64,000 nucleotides of DNA from a bacterium. GTDB taxonomy: Bacteria; SZUA-79; Acidulodesulfobacterales; Acidulodesulfobacteraceae. Below, one piece after another: positions 15,440 to 24,711 of this stretch. Position 1 is the stretch's first letter, and every line of letters starts with the position of its first letter. The position numbers and the translations under genes are program-made. The notes under the pieces were generated by a model, which had not been told where the DNA came from, did not search any database, and saw nothing but the letters and a program-made list of their open reading frames with translations. Location of the stretch: assembly GCA_021850985.1 (NCBI GenBank), contig JAJZJX010000003.1, positions 49,658 to 113,657 on the forward strand, written 5' to 3'.

Positions 15440-17857
15440 TCATACAATCCAGTTTACTATTTCAAAGTTTGAATCAGGTACGGTAGTTTCGAAATAACCG
15501 CTGACCGGAAAACGCTCTATTTCGACGAGCGGATTATCTTTATAAGTAAGAACGGCGTAAAAGTCGATTTTATTGTTTGGCGTTACGCCTAAGGCAAAAG
15601 TCTTGACGGATAATTCGAGAATTTTATTATATGCGGCCTTCAAAAGATTTCCTGTATTGTGTTCTGCCGCGGACTTTCCGTCTTTAATCGCCGGTGAATT
15701 CAATAGTAAATTTAATGAGTTATTTTGATAAAATTCAATTTTTACTTCAATTTCTGAAGTATTTATAAATTTTATTATAAGCACTTTTCCTATTAATTCG
15801 GAATAGTCTTTTTTAAAAAAATCAAACCGCATAAAAAAATTATCTTCATTAAATCCGTATTGCATTTTTCTTATAAACCTATCGGTATGCGCCATTGCCT
15901 TTCCCGATAAAATACTTGGGAAAAAAATAGCGCTTCCGAGCCATTCAAAATAGTTATCCGCTATACCGTCTATTTTGGGATAAATAAAAGATACTATATC
16001 CAAATTAGGCTTTACCGCTTTTTTCCCCTCGAGCAAAGGTATAAAGTAATCGTCCGGCGGGGTTTCGTTTAAAAATTTATATACGTTTATAAGATGCGTT
16101 CTGTAGAGGAAGTCGTATTCTTCGTCTATGCCGGACGTTCTGTCTTCGCCGTACCACCAGTTATAGTCGCTTCCTTCCGCTATAAATATCTGTTCCCATG
16201 CCGCTTTAAAATCAGGTCTATTTCCGTCTTTTTTTACTGAAACAGACGCCGTTACACCGTTTTTATCGCCATACGCCGCTTTGTCTTTTTGCATAAGGTA
16301 ATCTCTTGTTTTCGAAAGAATATCCCAAGCCCTGTTGTCTTCTTTATCGCCTATCCATATTCTGAAATTGTGATTAATCCATGAACCTGGGTATATCATG
16401 GGTATATTGTATATTTTAGCATAATCGAATTCGCTGTATTTGTCAGGATCGGCATTCCATTTAATATCGAAAAACGGTTTTATTTTCAATCCGGTTTTGC
16501 CGTTTTCGAATGCGCCCGATTCTGCATCGGTCATTTTTAACGTTTCTTCCGTCTTTTTTATATATTCGCCGACCGTGAGCGTTTTTAAGATTTTTAAATT
16601 TTTAGTCAGGCTTTCGTAAAGATAATTAAAAAAATCGTATCCGTTATTTTTATAATATTCCCATGCGTTTTCGCCGTCTAATATTATCGGTACTGCGGAT
16701 AATCCGTTTTTATCGTAATTTTTAAGACTTAATGCTATATTTTTCAAGTTATTTATTAAATCTTCCGCCGCCGCTTTAGGTTCGTAATTGGAATATTTAA
16801 AACCTATTAAATCTGAAAGACCTTTATCTCTAAAAAAAATATATAAAAATTTGCCGTTTCTTTTTATTATATACGGCCTGTATAATAATTTCCGCAGCCT
16901 TAAATCCTCAAGATTTGTTCCTATAGAATTTTCCAATATTTCTTCGTCGGTAGCTATCCAGTTTATATCGTTGTCCATAAAAAGTTTTAAAGCTTTTTCG
17001 CTAACGCTTCCTTCCGACGGCCACATTCCTTTAATATTATATTTTAATTTTGCGCTGAAATAATCCAAAGCACTTTTAATCTGATAATCTGCATCTTCAG
17101 GATGCCTGAAAGGAGCCGGCAGTTTGATGCCGTCGTGAAAATCGGCTATATCGGTATCGCACAGCAGAGGTAGTATAGGATGATAATAAGGGCTTGCAGA
17201 AATTTCTATCTGTCCGTTTTTTGCAAGTTCGGTTATTAAAGGAAGTATTTTATTTAAAATTTGCGGAATTTTTTCTTTGATTAATCCGTCTTTTTCTTCT
17301 TCGGTAAATTTTTTATCTTTATTTTTTAATGCGGTTAAAAACTCGTCTTCTGCTATAGAAATAGGATCAAACCACAAAAGATTAAACAGGACTATAATGT
17401 CTAAATAATCTTGAGTGTCAAACAAATCGGCTTTTTCCTCAAGTCCTCCGCCTTCTGCGGTTTTTAATCTGACGTAAAGCTGTTTAAACCTGGCGCTTTT
17501 TTCTATGAAGTTGTTGCTTGAAGAACATGCGGGAAAAAATTTTTCTATAATAAAAAATTTGTCTTCAAGCGAAAGTTCCGATATTTTTCTATCGGATATG
17601 CTTAAAAAATTTTCGTTTTTAAGAAGAGCGTCGTAATTGCCGGTATAATCTTCAATCTGGCGGAGCAATGACGGCGAATAGTTAAACGTTGCGTGAATTT
17701 CTGGATAATTTTTTAAAAGCCCTCCCATGTAGTAATAATCTTTAGTTGCATGGAGCCTCGTCCACGGCATTAACATTTCGCCTGTAAAATTATCCTTGTA
17801 ATACGGCTGATGAAAATGCCATAGAAATATTACGTTTATAGGATGTACCGAATCCAC
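15440..17857 (-). CDS. Glycoside hydrolase family 57 protein (alpha-amylase/glucanotransferase type)
   Basis: GH57 enzymes cleave or transfer alpha-1,4 or alpha-1,6 glucan linkages with a retaining mechanism. The 805-residue protein starts with the region-1 motif LWHFHQPYY and has GMWPSEGSVSE near residue 280 and LDGENAWEYY near residue 390, where the nucleophile and acid/base are expected. The C-terminal 250 residues or so look like an extra beta-rich domain. No signal peptide is seen, so it should act on cytoplasmic glycogen. Translation starts at GTG, whose G is the last base of the chemoreceptor's TAG stop (TAGTG), indicating coupling. Confidence 0.85.
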   Translation of the reverse strand: MDSVHPINVIFLWHFHQPYYKDNFTGEMLMPWTRLHATKDYYYMGGLLKNYPEIHATFNYSPSLLRQIEDYTGNYDALLKNENFLSISDRKISELSLEDKFFIIEKFFPACSSSNNFIEKSARFKQLYVRLKTAEGGGLEEKADLFDTQDYLDIIVLFNLLWFDPISIAEDEFLTALKNKDKKFTEEEKDGLIKEKIPQILNKILPLITELAKNGQIEISASPYYHPILPLLCDTDIADFHDGIKLPAPFRHPEDADYQIKSALDYFSAKLKYNIKGMWPSEGSVSEKALKLFMDNDINWIATDEEILENSIGTNLEDLRLRKLLYRPYIIKRNGKFLYIFFRDKGLSDLIGFKYSNYEPKAAAEDLINNLKNIALSLKNYDKNGLSAVPIILDGENAWEYYKNNGYDFFNYLYESLTKNLKILKTLTVGEYIKKTEETLKMTDAESGAFENGKTGLKIKPFFDIKWNADPDKYSEFDYAKIYNIPMIYPGSWINHNFRIWIGDKEDNRAWDILSKTRDYLMQKDKAAYGDKNGVTASVSVKKDGNRPDFKAAWEQIFIAEGSDYNWWYGEDRTSGIDEEYDFLYRTHLINVYKFLNETPPDDYFIPLLEGKKAVKPNLDIVSFIYPKIDGIADNYFEWLGSAIFFPSILSGKAMAHTDRFIRKMQYGFNEDNFFMRFDFFKKDYSELIGKVLIIKFINTSEIEVKIEFYQNNSLNLLLNSPAIKDGKSAAEHNTGNLLKAAYNKILELSVKTFALGVTPNNKIDFYAVLTYKDNPLVEIERFPVSGYFETTVPDSNFEIVNWIV

Positions 17858-19236
17858 TATTTTTTCTGCCTGTTGTAAATATTATCTGCTTTGACTTTAT
17901 TATTTAAATCGTCAAGCACTTTTATTACCTGATTTTTATAGTCTATCAGCTTGTCCGCCAAGTTATTCGCCTTATCTAAATCTTTTGCGTTTAAAGCGTC
18001 GATAAGAGCTTTTCCGGTTTCGTGGACTTTCGGATGAATTTGCCCTAATTCTATAAATTCTTTATAATCGCCGTATTTCTGTCTGCCAATACCGTCATAC
18101 CACTTGCCGAGCCTGCACTGGTGATGGTCGGTTAATTCGGAGCTGTTCAGGGATAACTGTTTATTCGATAAAGCATCAAGCACTTTGGTAACCCACATTA
18201 AATGATCAGCTTTAACTATATTTAGTAGCATACAGTCAAATTTCCAATCAGAAAAAACTTTCAGAGAATTACCCTGTTCTTTGATTATCTTATCAAAAGA
18301 AGAACCTATATTATTAAAAGTATTTTGCATTTCTTCCATACCCGAAGACAGCGATGAAAGATTGTTAGCCATTTCCGAGGCGACCTGCGACTGTTCTTCC
18401 GCCGCCGTGGCGATGTACGTTACCTGTTCGCTGGTTTGCGTTGCCGCTTTATCGGCTATCGACATAACGTTCGTTACTATATCTAAAGATTCCTGCGAGT
18501 TCTTAAGATGAGAAAGTCCTTCGTTGACTTTAATTTCTACTTCTTTAGACTGTCCGCCGATATCCTGAGTAACCTGTTCTATCTCTTTTGCCGCCTGAGC
18601 AGATTTTTCCGCCAGCGTTCTTACTTCGTCGGCTACCACCGCGAATCCCCTTCCATGTTCTCCAGCTCTTGCTGCTTCTATTGCGGCGTTCAAAGAAAGG
18701 AGATTGGTCTGTGCCGCTATTTCTTTTACTTTATCGGTTAGTTCTACTATTTTCTGCGTTCTCGTTACAAACTGGTTTATCGACTCCCCCATTGTTTTAA
18801 CCGCTAATTCAACCTGCTCCATTCTGGAAACAAGTTCTTCTAATGCGGCAGAACCTTCTTTTGTTTTTTTGACAGTATCTGCTGCTTCTCCAGCTGCAGC
18901 CTGTGCGTTTTTGGCAATTTCTTTAGCCGTTGACGACATTTCCTCTGTTGCCGTAGCCACGCTGGTAATCCTTTGAACCGCTCTTTCTATTTCTCCTCCG
19001 AAAACTCCTGCTGTTTTTTTGGTATCTATCATGATTTCCATAATATCTACTCTTTCTGAGACAAGAGACAATATCCTATTTCTCCATTCGTTTACTAAAG
19101 ACAGCACAGGAAATGAAGCGTTAAAAAGTCTTGGGTCTGATTTCTGTATTTTCTCCAATTGCTCATCGTTATCGGTTAAAGCGGAGTTCATTACATCGTA
19201 ACATCCTTTGTTATTTAATTTGCCAAATAACCCCAT
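17857..19236 (-). CDS. Soluble methyl-accepting chemotaxis protein with C-terminal CZB domain
   Basis: A 459-residue cytoplasmic chemoreceptor with no membrane segment. The central part is the coiled-coil signalling domain, with the hairpin tip [35 protein letters not shown] read across residues about 170-205. The last 115 residues form a CZB domain, which binds zinc through His/Cys: [15 protein letters not shown] and IHPKVH are all present. CZB receptors respond to zinc or hypochlorite-type signals in known cases. The N-terminal 60 residues have no recognised domain. It is upstream of and coupled to the GH57 gene, an unusual pairing. Confidence 0.9.
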   Translation of the reverse strand: MGLFGKLNNKGCYDVMNSALTDNDEQLEKIQKSDPRLFNASFPVLSLVNEWRNRILSLVSERVDIMEIMIDTKKTAGVFGGEIERAVQRITSVATATEEMSSTAKEIAKNAQAAAGEAADTVKKTKEGSAALEELVSRMEQVELAVKTMGESINQFVTRTQKIVELTDKVKEIAAQTNLLSLNAAIEAARAGEHGRGFAVVADEVRTLAEKSAQAAKEIEQVTQDIGGQSKEVEIKVNEGLSHLKNSQESLDIVTNVMSIADKAATQTSEQVTYIATAAEEQSQVASEMANNLSSLSSGMEEMQNTFNNIGSSFDKIIKEQGNSLKVFSDWKFDCMLLNIVKADHLMWVTKVLDALSNKQLSLNSSELTDHHQCRLGKWYDGIGRQKYGDYKEFIELGQIHPKVHETGKALIDALNAKDLDKANNLADKLIDYKNQVIKVLDDLNNKVKADNIYNRQKK

Positions 19237-19284
19237 AATTTACCTCTTTTTATTTTTGACTAATTTTTTAAATATATATAAAAA

Positions 19285-19920
19285 TTAATTATTAAGCTGA
19301 ATCAAGTTTTCTATGTAACCTCTGTCTTTAGTCATCGCATCGTTTGTAAGCATAGTCTTATAAAGCGCAACCGCTTTTTTGGGTTCTTTTATTTTCGTAT
19401 AAACTGCGGCTTCTTCAAGCATAGCATATTCCTGAAGTTTTACGTCGTTTATTTTAGACATTGCGGCAAAATCGGAAATTGCGCTTTTGTAATTTTTTTC
19501 AAGCATAGAAACCGTTGCAAGATTGCTGTAAGCAAGATAAGTTAAATTGTTAGAATCAGACTTAGGATAATACTTGACGTATTTATTAAAATAAGACGAC
19601 GAATTTTTAAATTTTCCCATTCTCATATAATCTAAACCTGTATAAAAACAGGATATTTTAGCCGCATTAGTTCCGCCGTATTCGCTGCGGAGTTTTTTCA
19701 GGTATGAAACGGATTTCACAACGGCGGACGGATTTTTTCCGTCGTACGACATATAAAGCCTAATCCCTTTCCATAAAAGCTTTGAAGCTTTTTTGTTTTG
19801 CATGCCGTTATAATATCTTATGCCGAAAACGGCGGCGATTATAATAATAACTGTTGCAAAGACGGCTATTAACGCAATTTTATTTTTAATAAAAAAACCT
19901 TCCAAATCGATTTTATCCAT
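19285..19920 (-). CDS. Membrane-anchored TPR-like protein (YfgM-like)
   Basis: A 211-residue protein with a short cytoplasmic N-terminus, one membrane helix near residues 14-34 and about 170 residues of helical hairpins outside. Repeats such as AAKISCFYTGLDYMRMGKF, YLAYSNLATVSMLEKNY and MLEEAAVYTKIKEPKKA have the spacing of tetratricopeptide units. The overall layout resembles YfgM, an ancillary SecYEG/BamB-associated protein, but the similarity is by architecture only. It lies between the PHP gene and the chemoreceptor on the same strand. Confidence 0.6.
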   Translation of the reverse strand: MDKIDLEGFFIKNKIALIAVFATVIIIIAAVFGIRYYNGMQNKKASKLLWKGIRLYMSYDGKNPSAVVKSVSYLKKLRSEYGGTNAAKISCFYTGLDYMRMGKFKNSSSYFNKYVKYYPKSDSNNLTYLAYSNLATVSMLEKNYKSAISDFAAMSKINDVKLQEYAMLEEAAVYTKIKEPKKAVALYKTMLTNDAMTKDRGYIENLIQLNN

Positions 19921-19980
19921 TATTATTTCCCTTTTTTAATCATTAAAGATAACTAATATTATAAGATAACAAAATAAAAA

Positions 19981-20652
19981 TCAAGCGTTTTTTTTCAACA
20001 GATTCAAGGCATTTTCTTTAATTTTTTTAAGTTCTTTAACTGTTAGCCCGGCTCCTAAACCGACGTCATTATATTCTTTTTCGCCCATTATATCCGACGG
20101 CGAATGAGTATCGCTTGAAATTATCAGCTTAGCCCCCGTTTTTTGTGCAGCGGCTGCGACGTGTCCGTTTGCCAAACAGTGCCCCTTTCTGTATGACAGC
20201 TCTAAATATATGCCGTTTTTCTTTGCTAAATGGACTTCTTTCTCTGTAATTAAACCTGGATGCGACAGTATGTCTATATCTGCTTTGAGCGCCGCGGCGT
20301 TGGTGCCTTTTTCGACAGGTTCGCTTAAAGTCTCTCCATGGACTATGATTATTTTTGCTCCGGATTTTCTTGCAAGAATAGCGGCATCTTTTATAAGAGC
20401 CGGCGGTACGTGCGTAATTTCGACGCCGGGCAGAACTTGAAATTTATTTCCTCTTTTTTCATTGCCGTAAAGAGAGTTTATCTTATCGCATATTTTTTTT
20501 AAACAGGATAAATTATGTTCTATATTTGAAAAATCTGCATGATCTGTTATAGCTATTCCGTCAAGGCCTGCATAAATAGAACGCCTTATTAATTCGGCGG
20601 GAACAAGTTCTCCGTCCGAAAAGACCGTGTGCATATGGAAATCTATAAGCAT
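19981..20652 (-). CDS. PHP-domain phosphoesterase
   Basis: A 223-residue stand-alone PHP domain, a metal-dependent phosphoesterase fold. Metal ligands are visible as DFHMHTVFSDGE at the N-terminus, ITDHAD, GVEITH, VHGE, SHPG near residue 131 and the final SSDTHSP. It belongs to the histidinol-phosphatase-like branch, but no his genes are near and the substrate cannot be told. It begins 9 nt after miaB and is probably expressed with it. Confidence 0.85.
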   Translation of the reverse strand: MLIDFHMHTVFSDGELVPAELIRRSIYAGLDGIAITDHADFSNIEHNLSCLKKICDKINSLYGNEKRGNKFQVLPGVEITHVPPALIKDAAILARKSGAKIIIVHGETLSEPVEKGTNAAALKADIDILSHPGLITEKEVHLAKKNGIYLELSYRKGHCLANGHVAAAAQKTGAKLIISSDTHSPSDIMGEKEYNDVGLGAGLTVKELKKIKENALNLLKKNA

Positions 20653-20661
20653 AGTAATATA

Positions 20662-21849
20662 TTACCTCTGTTTTTGGATTTCTTTGTATTTCTGAAATAC
20701 CCTTTCAAGCCTTTCTTTTTTAACTTCTAATGAAACATCGTCTTTAAATTTAAAAGCTTTAGTAAACGGTCTCGGCGAATATTTAAATGCAAAAATAGAA
20801 CTGAACTCCGCTTCTTCTATTAATTTTAAAGTATCTTCACAATCTTCGTCCGATTCCCCGGGAAAACCGACTATAATGTCTGTAGAAACAGAAATATCCG
20901 GATTTCCGTTCTTTAATTTTCGGACAAGGTTTAAATATTGTGCTTTTGTATAGCCCCTGTTCATCATTGCAAGTATTTTATCTGAGCCGGATTGAACCGG
21001 AAGATGAATTTCTTTCGCAATTTTGTCGCTGCCGCATACCGTATCAATTAATTTATCGTTAAAATCTTTAGGATGCGAAGTTAAAAATCTAATTTTAAAC
21101 TGTCCTTCTATACCCGACAGTTCATTTAATAAATAATGAAAGTTTTTCTTATCGCCGTCCGGCGACATATAAGAATTAACGTTTTGACCTAAAAGCGTTA
21201 TCTCGGACGCGCCTTTATCTATAAGATTTTTAACGGTATTATATATAATGTCGATAGGAATAGACCTTTCTCTTCCCCTTACGTACGGTACAATGCAGTA
21301 AGAACAAAAATTATTGCACCCTTCCGTTATTTTTACGGATGCCGTTCCGTTTTCAGGCTTTTTATCGTAAAAATATTCTTCGGTTTTATTATCTATTTCA
21401 AAATATTCGGACGGACGCGGCCGTTCCGTTAAGAACGGAATTTGCGCCGTTTCGTTTGAACCGTCTGCACCTTTGATGCCGGTATTGTTTTTAAGTATAT
21501 CGGGAATGGAAAAAATTTCTTCCGGAGCGAAACAATAATCGAAATATATATTGCCGCTTTGTTCTTTCGTCAGTTTAATCTGTTTTGCGAAACATCCGGC
21601 AAGGACTATTTTTTTATCGGCATAGTTTTTTTTAATCCTTCCGAGTTCGGAAATTACTTTATGGTCTGCGTTATCCCTTACGCTGCATGTATTAAAAACC
21701 ACGATATCCGCGTCTTCGACAGAAACGGCTTTTTTAAATCCGTTTTTAACGAGCCCGTTTTCTATTAAATCCGAGTCGTGTACGTTCATCTGGCAGCCGT
21801 ATGTTTTAATGAAAAATTTATTATCTGCTTTAATCTTCGACAAGGTCAT
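20662..21849 (-). CDS. miaB: tRNA-2-methylthio-N6-dimethylallyladenosine synthase MiaB, TRAM domain missing
   Basis: MiaB is a radical SAM methylthiotransferase that adds CH3S to i6A37 of UNN-decoding tRNAs. The N-terminal UPF0004 domain has its three cluster cysteines (TYGCQMNVHDSD, NTCSVRDNADHK and AGCFAKQ), and the radical SAM motif is EGCNNFCSYCIVPYVRGRE. NTCSVR with ADHKV points to MiaB rather than MtaB or RimO. At 395 residues it is about 45 shorter than usual: it stops at EIQKQR, just where the C-terminal TRAM RNA-binding domain should begin. The start overlaps the HU/IHF gene by 20 nt. Confidence 0.9.
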   Translation of the reverse strand: MTLSKIKADNKFFIKTYGCQMNVHDSDLIENGLVKNGFKKAVSVEDADIVVFNTCSVRDNADHKVISELGRIKKNYADKKIVLAGCFAKQIKLTKEQSGNIYFDYCFAPEEIFSIPDILKNNTGIKGADGSNETAQIPFLTERPRPSEYFEIDNKTEEYFYDKKPENGTASVKITEGCNNFCSYCIVPYVRGRERSIPIDIIYNTVKNLIDKGASEITLLGQNVNSYMSPDGDKKNFHYLLNELSGIEGQFKIRFLTSHPKDFNDKLIDTVCGSDKIAKEIHLPVQSGSDKILAMMNRGYTKAQYLNLVRKLKNGNPDISVSTDIIVGFPGESDEDCEDTLKLIEEAEFSSIFAFKYSPRPFTKAFKFKDDVSLEVKKERLERVFQKYKEIQKQR

Positions 21850-22108
21850 TTTTATAAATTTTACTTACTTTAAACTGCGGAACTGATTTTTTGCCGACTT
21901 CTATTTTTTCTCCGGTTTTGGGATTTCTGCCGGTATAAGTGTCGTATTCTTTAACGAAAAAACTTCCAAATCCTCTGATTTCTATTCTTTTACCCTGAAT
22001 TAAAGTTTCTTTAATATCGTTAATTATAGTATCGATTATTCTGTCAGCCAATTTAATCGGTATATTGTTTTTAGAAGCAAATTTTTCGGTAAATTGAGCT
22101 TTATTCAT
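21830..22108 (-). CDS. HU/IHF-family DNA-binding protein
   Basis: A 92-residue histone-like DNA-bending protein. The N-terminal helices (MNKAQFTEKFASK) are followed by the beta-arm region with IEIRGFGSFFVKEY and the TGRNPKTGEKIEV arm tip carrying the intercalating proline. Sequence features such as GFGSF and RNPKTG are shared by HU and IHF; the length and KRIEIRGFG resemble the IHF-alpha type, but a partner subunit is not in the window. Its 3' end overlaps the miaB start by 20 nt. Confidence 0.88.
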   Translation of the reverse strand: MNKAQFTEKFASKNNIPIKLADRIIDTIINDIKETLIQGKRIEIRGFGSFFVKEYDTYTGRNPKTGEKIEVGKKSVPQFKVSKIYKNDLVED

Positions 22109-22232
22109 TTAATAACAACCTCGACGAGATAATTTAGTTTATATTATTATTTATATTATTATATAATTTTAATTAATTTATTTTACTGTACACCGCATTT
22201 AATTTATATATACGGAATAGTTTTTTAGTTTA

Positions 22233-24488
22233 TCACATAAGAACGTCGGGGTCAACATCTGCAATAATTTTTCTAGAAGAAAAACTTTTAAAAAGATTTG
22301 CGTCTATTTTTAAAGCCGATACGAGTTTATGCAGATTTGCAGCAGGCGGAGACGATTTTAAAATAAGCTGATACCTGAATTTGTTGTCTATTTTTTCTAT
22401 TGGACAAGGCGAAGGCCCCAAAATACTTATGCCGCCGTTATCGCCGCCGGCAAAATCTCCCGATTTTATCTTTGTATCTATAATATTTTCAATGCTTTTT
22501 TTTAAGTTCAAAGCGGTTTCTCTCAGGGTTTCGATATTTTTGTCCGTTAATTTCAGGGCGATTATTCTGGAATAAGGCGGATATCCGTATTCTTTGCGTA
22601 TTTCAAGCTCTTTTTCGTAAAATCCTTTTATATCGTGTGCCGCGGTATACCTTAACAGGTAGTTATCGGGTATAAAAGTCTGAACGGCTATTTTACCTTT
22701 GTCTGCTCCCCTGCCTGCTCTTCCGGCTACCTGCGTTAAAATTTGAAAAGCTTTTTCGGCGCTTCTGAAGTCCGGCAGATTAAGCAGGCTGTCGGCAAAA
22801 ATTACTACTGCGAGACCTACGTCGGGAAAATCATGACCTTTGGCTATAATTTGAGTACCTATTAGTATGTCTATTTTTTTTTCGCGCATTTTTTTAAAAA
22901 TTTCGGCGCCTGTTTTGCCTTTTTTTGCAATATCTGAATCTATTCTTTCTATTGCTATTCCGTTTTTTTCGCCGTTTGAAAACAATGATTTTACGTATTC
23001 TTCTAACTTTTGTACGCCTATGCCGTATGGTTCTATAGTGTCCATGCCGCATTCAGGACACAGTTTTGGAACTTTTTCTTTATGTCCGCAGTAGTGGCAT
23101 TCTAATATTTCATGGGATATATCGGAATTTATTCCCGTTTTTTTCCCGTTTTTATGCTTATGGTAAACCAAAGATATAGCGCAATTTTTACATAAAAATT
23201 GATGCCCGCAGGAAGTGCATATTAAAAACGTAGAGAATCCTCTTCTGTTCAAAAACAGCAAAACCTGTTTTTCGGCGGAAATGTTTTCGGTTATTAATTT
23301 TATAGTTTCTTCCGATAAAATTTTATCTTTAAATTCTTTTTTAGTAAGAGTTTTAAATTCTGATTTTAAATTTATCAGTTCTATGTCCGGCAGCGTTTTG
23401 CCTTTAACCCTGTCTTTTATATAAATATATTCATATTTTTTTAATACTGAAGCATTATAATAAGATTCTAAAGAAGGCGTAGCGGAACCAAGTATGCATA
23501 CTGAGGAAGTTTTCTTAGCTATCATAACCGCAACGTCCCTTGCGTTGTAAAGAAGACCGGACTGCTGTTTATAAGAACCGTCGTGTTCTTCGTCTATTAT
23601 TATAAGTCCCGGATTTTTCAGAGGAGAAAACACTGCCGACCTGGCTCCCAGAATAAGTTTGACGCCGCCGCTCATTATCCTGATATGGTTTATCAGTTTT
23701 TCTTTTTTAGATATTTTACTGTGAAATACGGCAAAAGCGTTTTGTTTTAAAAGGTTTTCAAAACGTTTTTTTATGAGGTAGATAAACTGGTTGGTTATAA
23801 AAATTTCCGGGACGGTAATTATAACCTGTTTATTTAAAGACAGCACGTAATCGATGAGATTAAAATATACTTCCGTTTTGCCGCTTGCCGTGACGCCATG
23901 AAGCAGGAAAGTTTTATAAAAGCCCTCCGAGATAGATTCTTTTATAAGATTTACTGCGTTTTCCTGGTCTTTAGTAAGTTCGTATCCGGCTTTTGAAAGG
24001 AAACCGTCTGCGTATTGTCCTTGCGGCTTTAAGTTGCCGCTATTATTTTTTTTCAGGAAATCTTCGGCCTGCCCGTAAACACCGGAGGAACTTTGATTAA
24101 AACTTTCGGCCTCTTCAAAATATTTATCGAGCAGGTCGAATCGTTTTGCGTCTAAAGAGGGCAAAACAGTATCGAAAACTCCTGATATATTTTCATGATA
24201 ATACGCTGCTAAAAAATTAAAAATATCTTTGCGAGATTCCGTAAAAAAACTTACCCTTGAAATACGCAATACATTTTTTAATTTTATCGGTTTATTTTGC
24301 TTTAAATTTTCTTTTTCTTCGTCATCGTTTTTTTTTACGTCGTAAATAAACCCGTAAACGGTTCTGTTTTTTAATGGAACAAGCGCCGCCCTGCCCGTTT
24401 CCGCTTCGCTTTCAAAATCATCGGGTATTATATAAGTAAACTTTATATCCGTTCCGCTTTTAGGAATTACTATATCCGCCGTCGTCAT
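22233..24488 (-). CDS. priA: Primosomal protein N' (replication restart helicase PriA)
   Basis: PriA recognises stalled or repaired forks and reloads the replicative helicase. The 751-residue protein has the N-terminal DNA-binding region, a helicase core with Walker A HGVTASGKTEVY, DEEH box IIDEEHDGSYKQ, SATPS, and a zinc-binding insert with CTSCGHQFLCKNC and ECHYCGHKEKVPKLCPECG. The helicase motif VAGRAGRG and the late ILGPSPCPIEKI segment complete the family set. Coding starts with an ATG close to a family B repeat; the upstream region has no clear promoter. Confidence 0.95.
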   Translation of the reverse strand: MTTADIVIPKSGTDIKFTYIIPDDFESEAETGRAALVPLKNRTVYGFIYDVKKNDDEEKENLKQNKPIKLKNVLRISRVSFFTESRKDIFNFLAAYYHENISGVFDTVLPSLDAKRFDLLDKYFEEAESFNQSSSGVYGQAEDFLKKNNSGNLKPQGQYADGFLSKAGYELTKDQENAVNLIKESISEGFYKTFLLHGVTASGKTEVYFNLIDYVLSLNKQVIITVPEIFITNQFIYLIKKRFENLLKQNAFAVFHSKISKKEKLINHIRIMSGGVKLILGARSAVFSPLKNPGLIIIDEEHDGSYKQQSGLLYNARDVAVMIAKKTSSVCILGSATPSLESYYNASVLKKYEYIYIKDRVKGKTLPDIELINLKSEFKTLTKKEFKDKILSEETIKLITENISAEKQVLLFLNRRGFSTFLICTSCGHQFLCKNCAISLVYHKHKNGKKTGINSDISHEILECHYCGHKEKVPKLCPECGMDTIEPYGIGVQKLEEYVKSLFSNGEKNGIAIERIDSDIAKKGKTGAEIFKKMREKKIDILIGTQIIAKGHDFPDVGLAVVIFADSLLNLPDFRSAEKAFQILTQVAGRAGRGADKGKIAVQTFIPDNYLLRYTAAHDIKGFYEKELEIRKEYGYPPYSRIIALKLTDKNIETLRETALNLKKSIENIIDTKIKSGDFAGGDNGGISILGPSPCPIEKIDNKFRYQLILKSSPPAANLHKLVSALKIDANLFKSFSSRKIIADVDPDVLM

Positions 24489-24516
24489 ATAATGACTATT
24501 ATAATATAATTTTTTT

Positions 24517-24570
24517 TAAAGGTGCCAGATTTATTTATTCTATTACTCTCGACTGCATTTGCAGTTTCTA
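24517..24570 (+). repeat. Dispersed repeat family B, copy 2
   Basis: Starts AAAGGTGCCAGATTTATTTA and continues TTACTCTCGACTGCATTTGCAG, matching copy 1 (9843) in the opposite orientation. It is located in the 223-nt gap between priA and the radical SAM gene; that gap holds this repeat and a terminator. Confidence 0.7.
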
Positions 24571-24573
24571 ATC

Positions 24574-24615
24574 AAAAAAAGGCGTCGGATTTTATCAATC
24601 CGACGCCTTTTTTTT
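24574..24615. terminator. Bidirectional intrinsic terminator
   Basis: A perfect 11-bp stem GGCGTCGGATT / AATCCGACGCC with a 5-nt loop (TTATC), flanked by A on the left and T on the right, so it works in both directions. It ends the minus-strand radical SAM transcript. Its stem resembles family B arms at 33213-33302. Confidence 0.85.
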
Positions 24616-24711
24616 GTTATCCCGGCTAAAGCATGTACGGTTTAAAACCGTCAGCGCTTAGAATACCTATTAAAATTTAAAATTTCTATCGGCACATTTC
24701 TATAGAAACGG

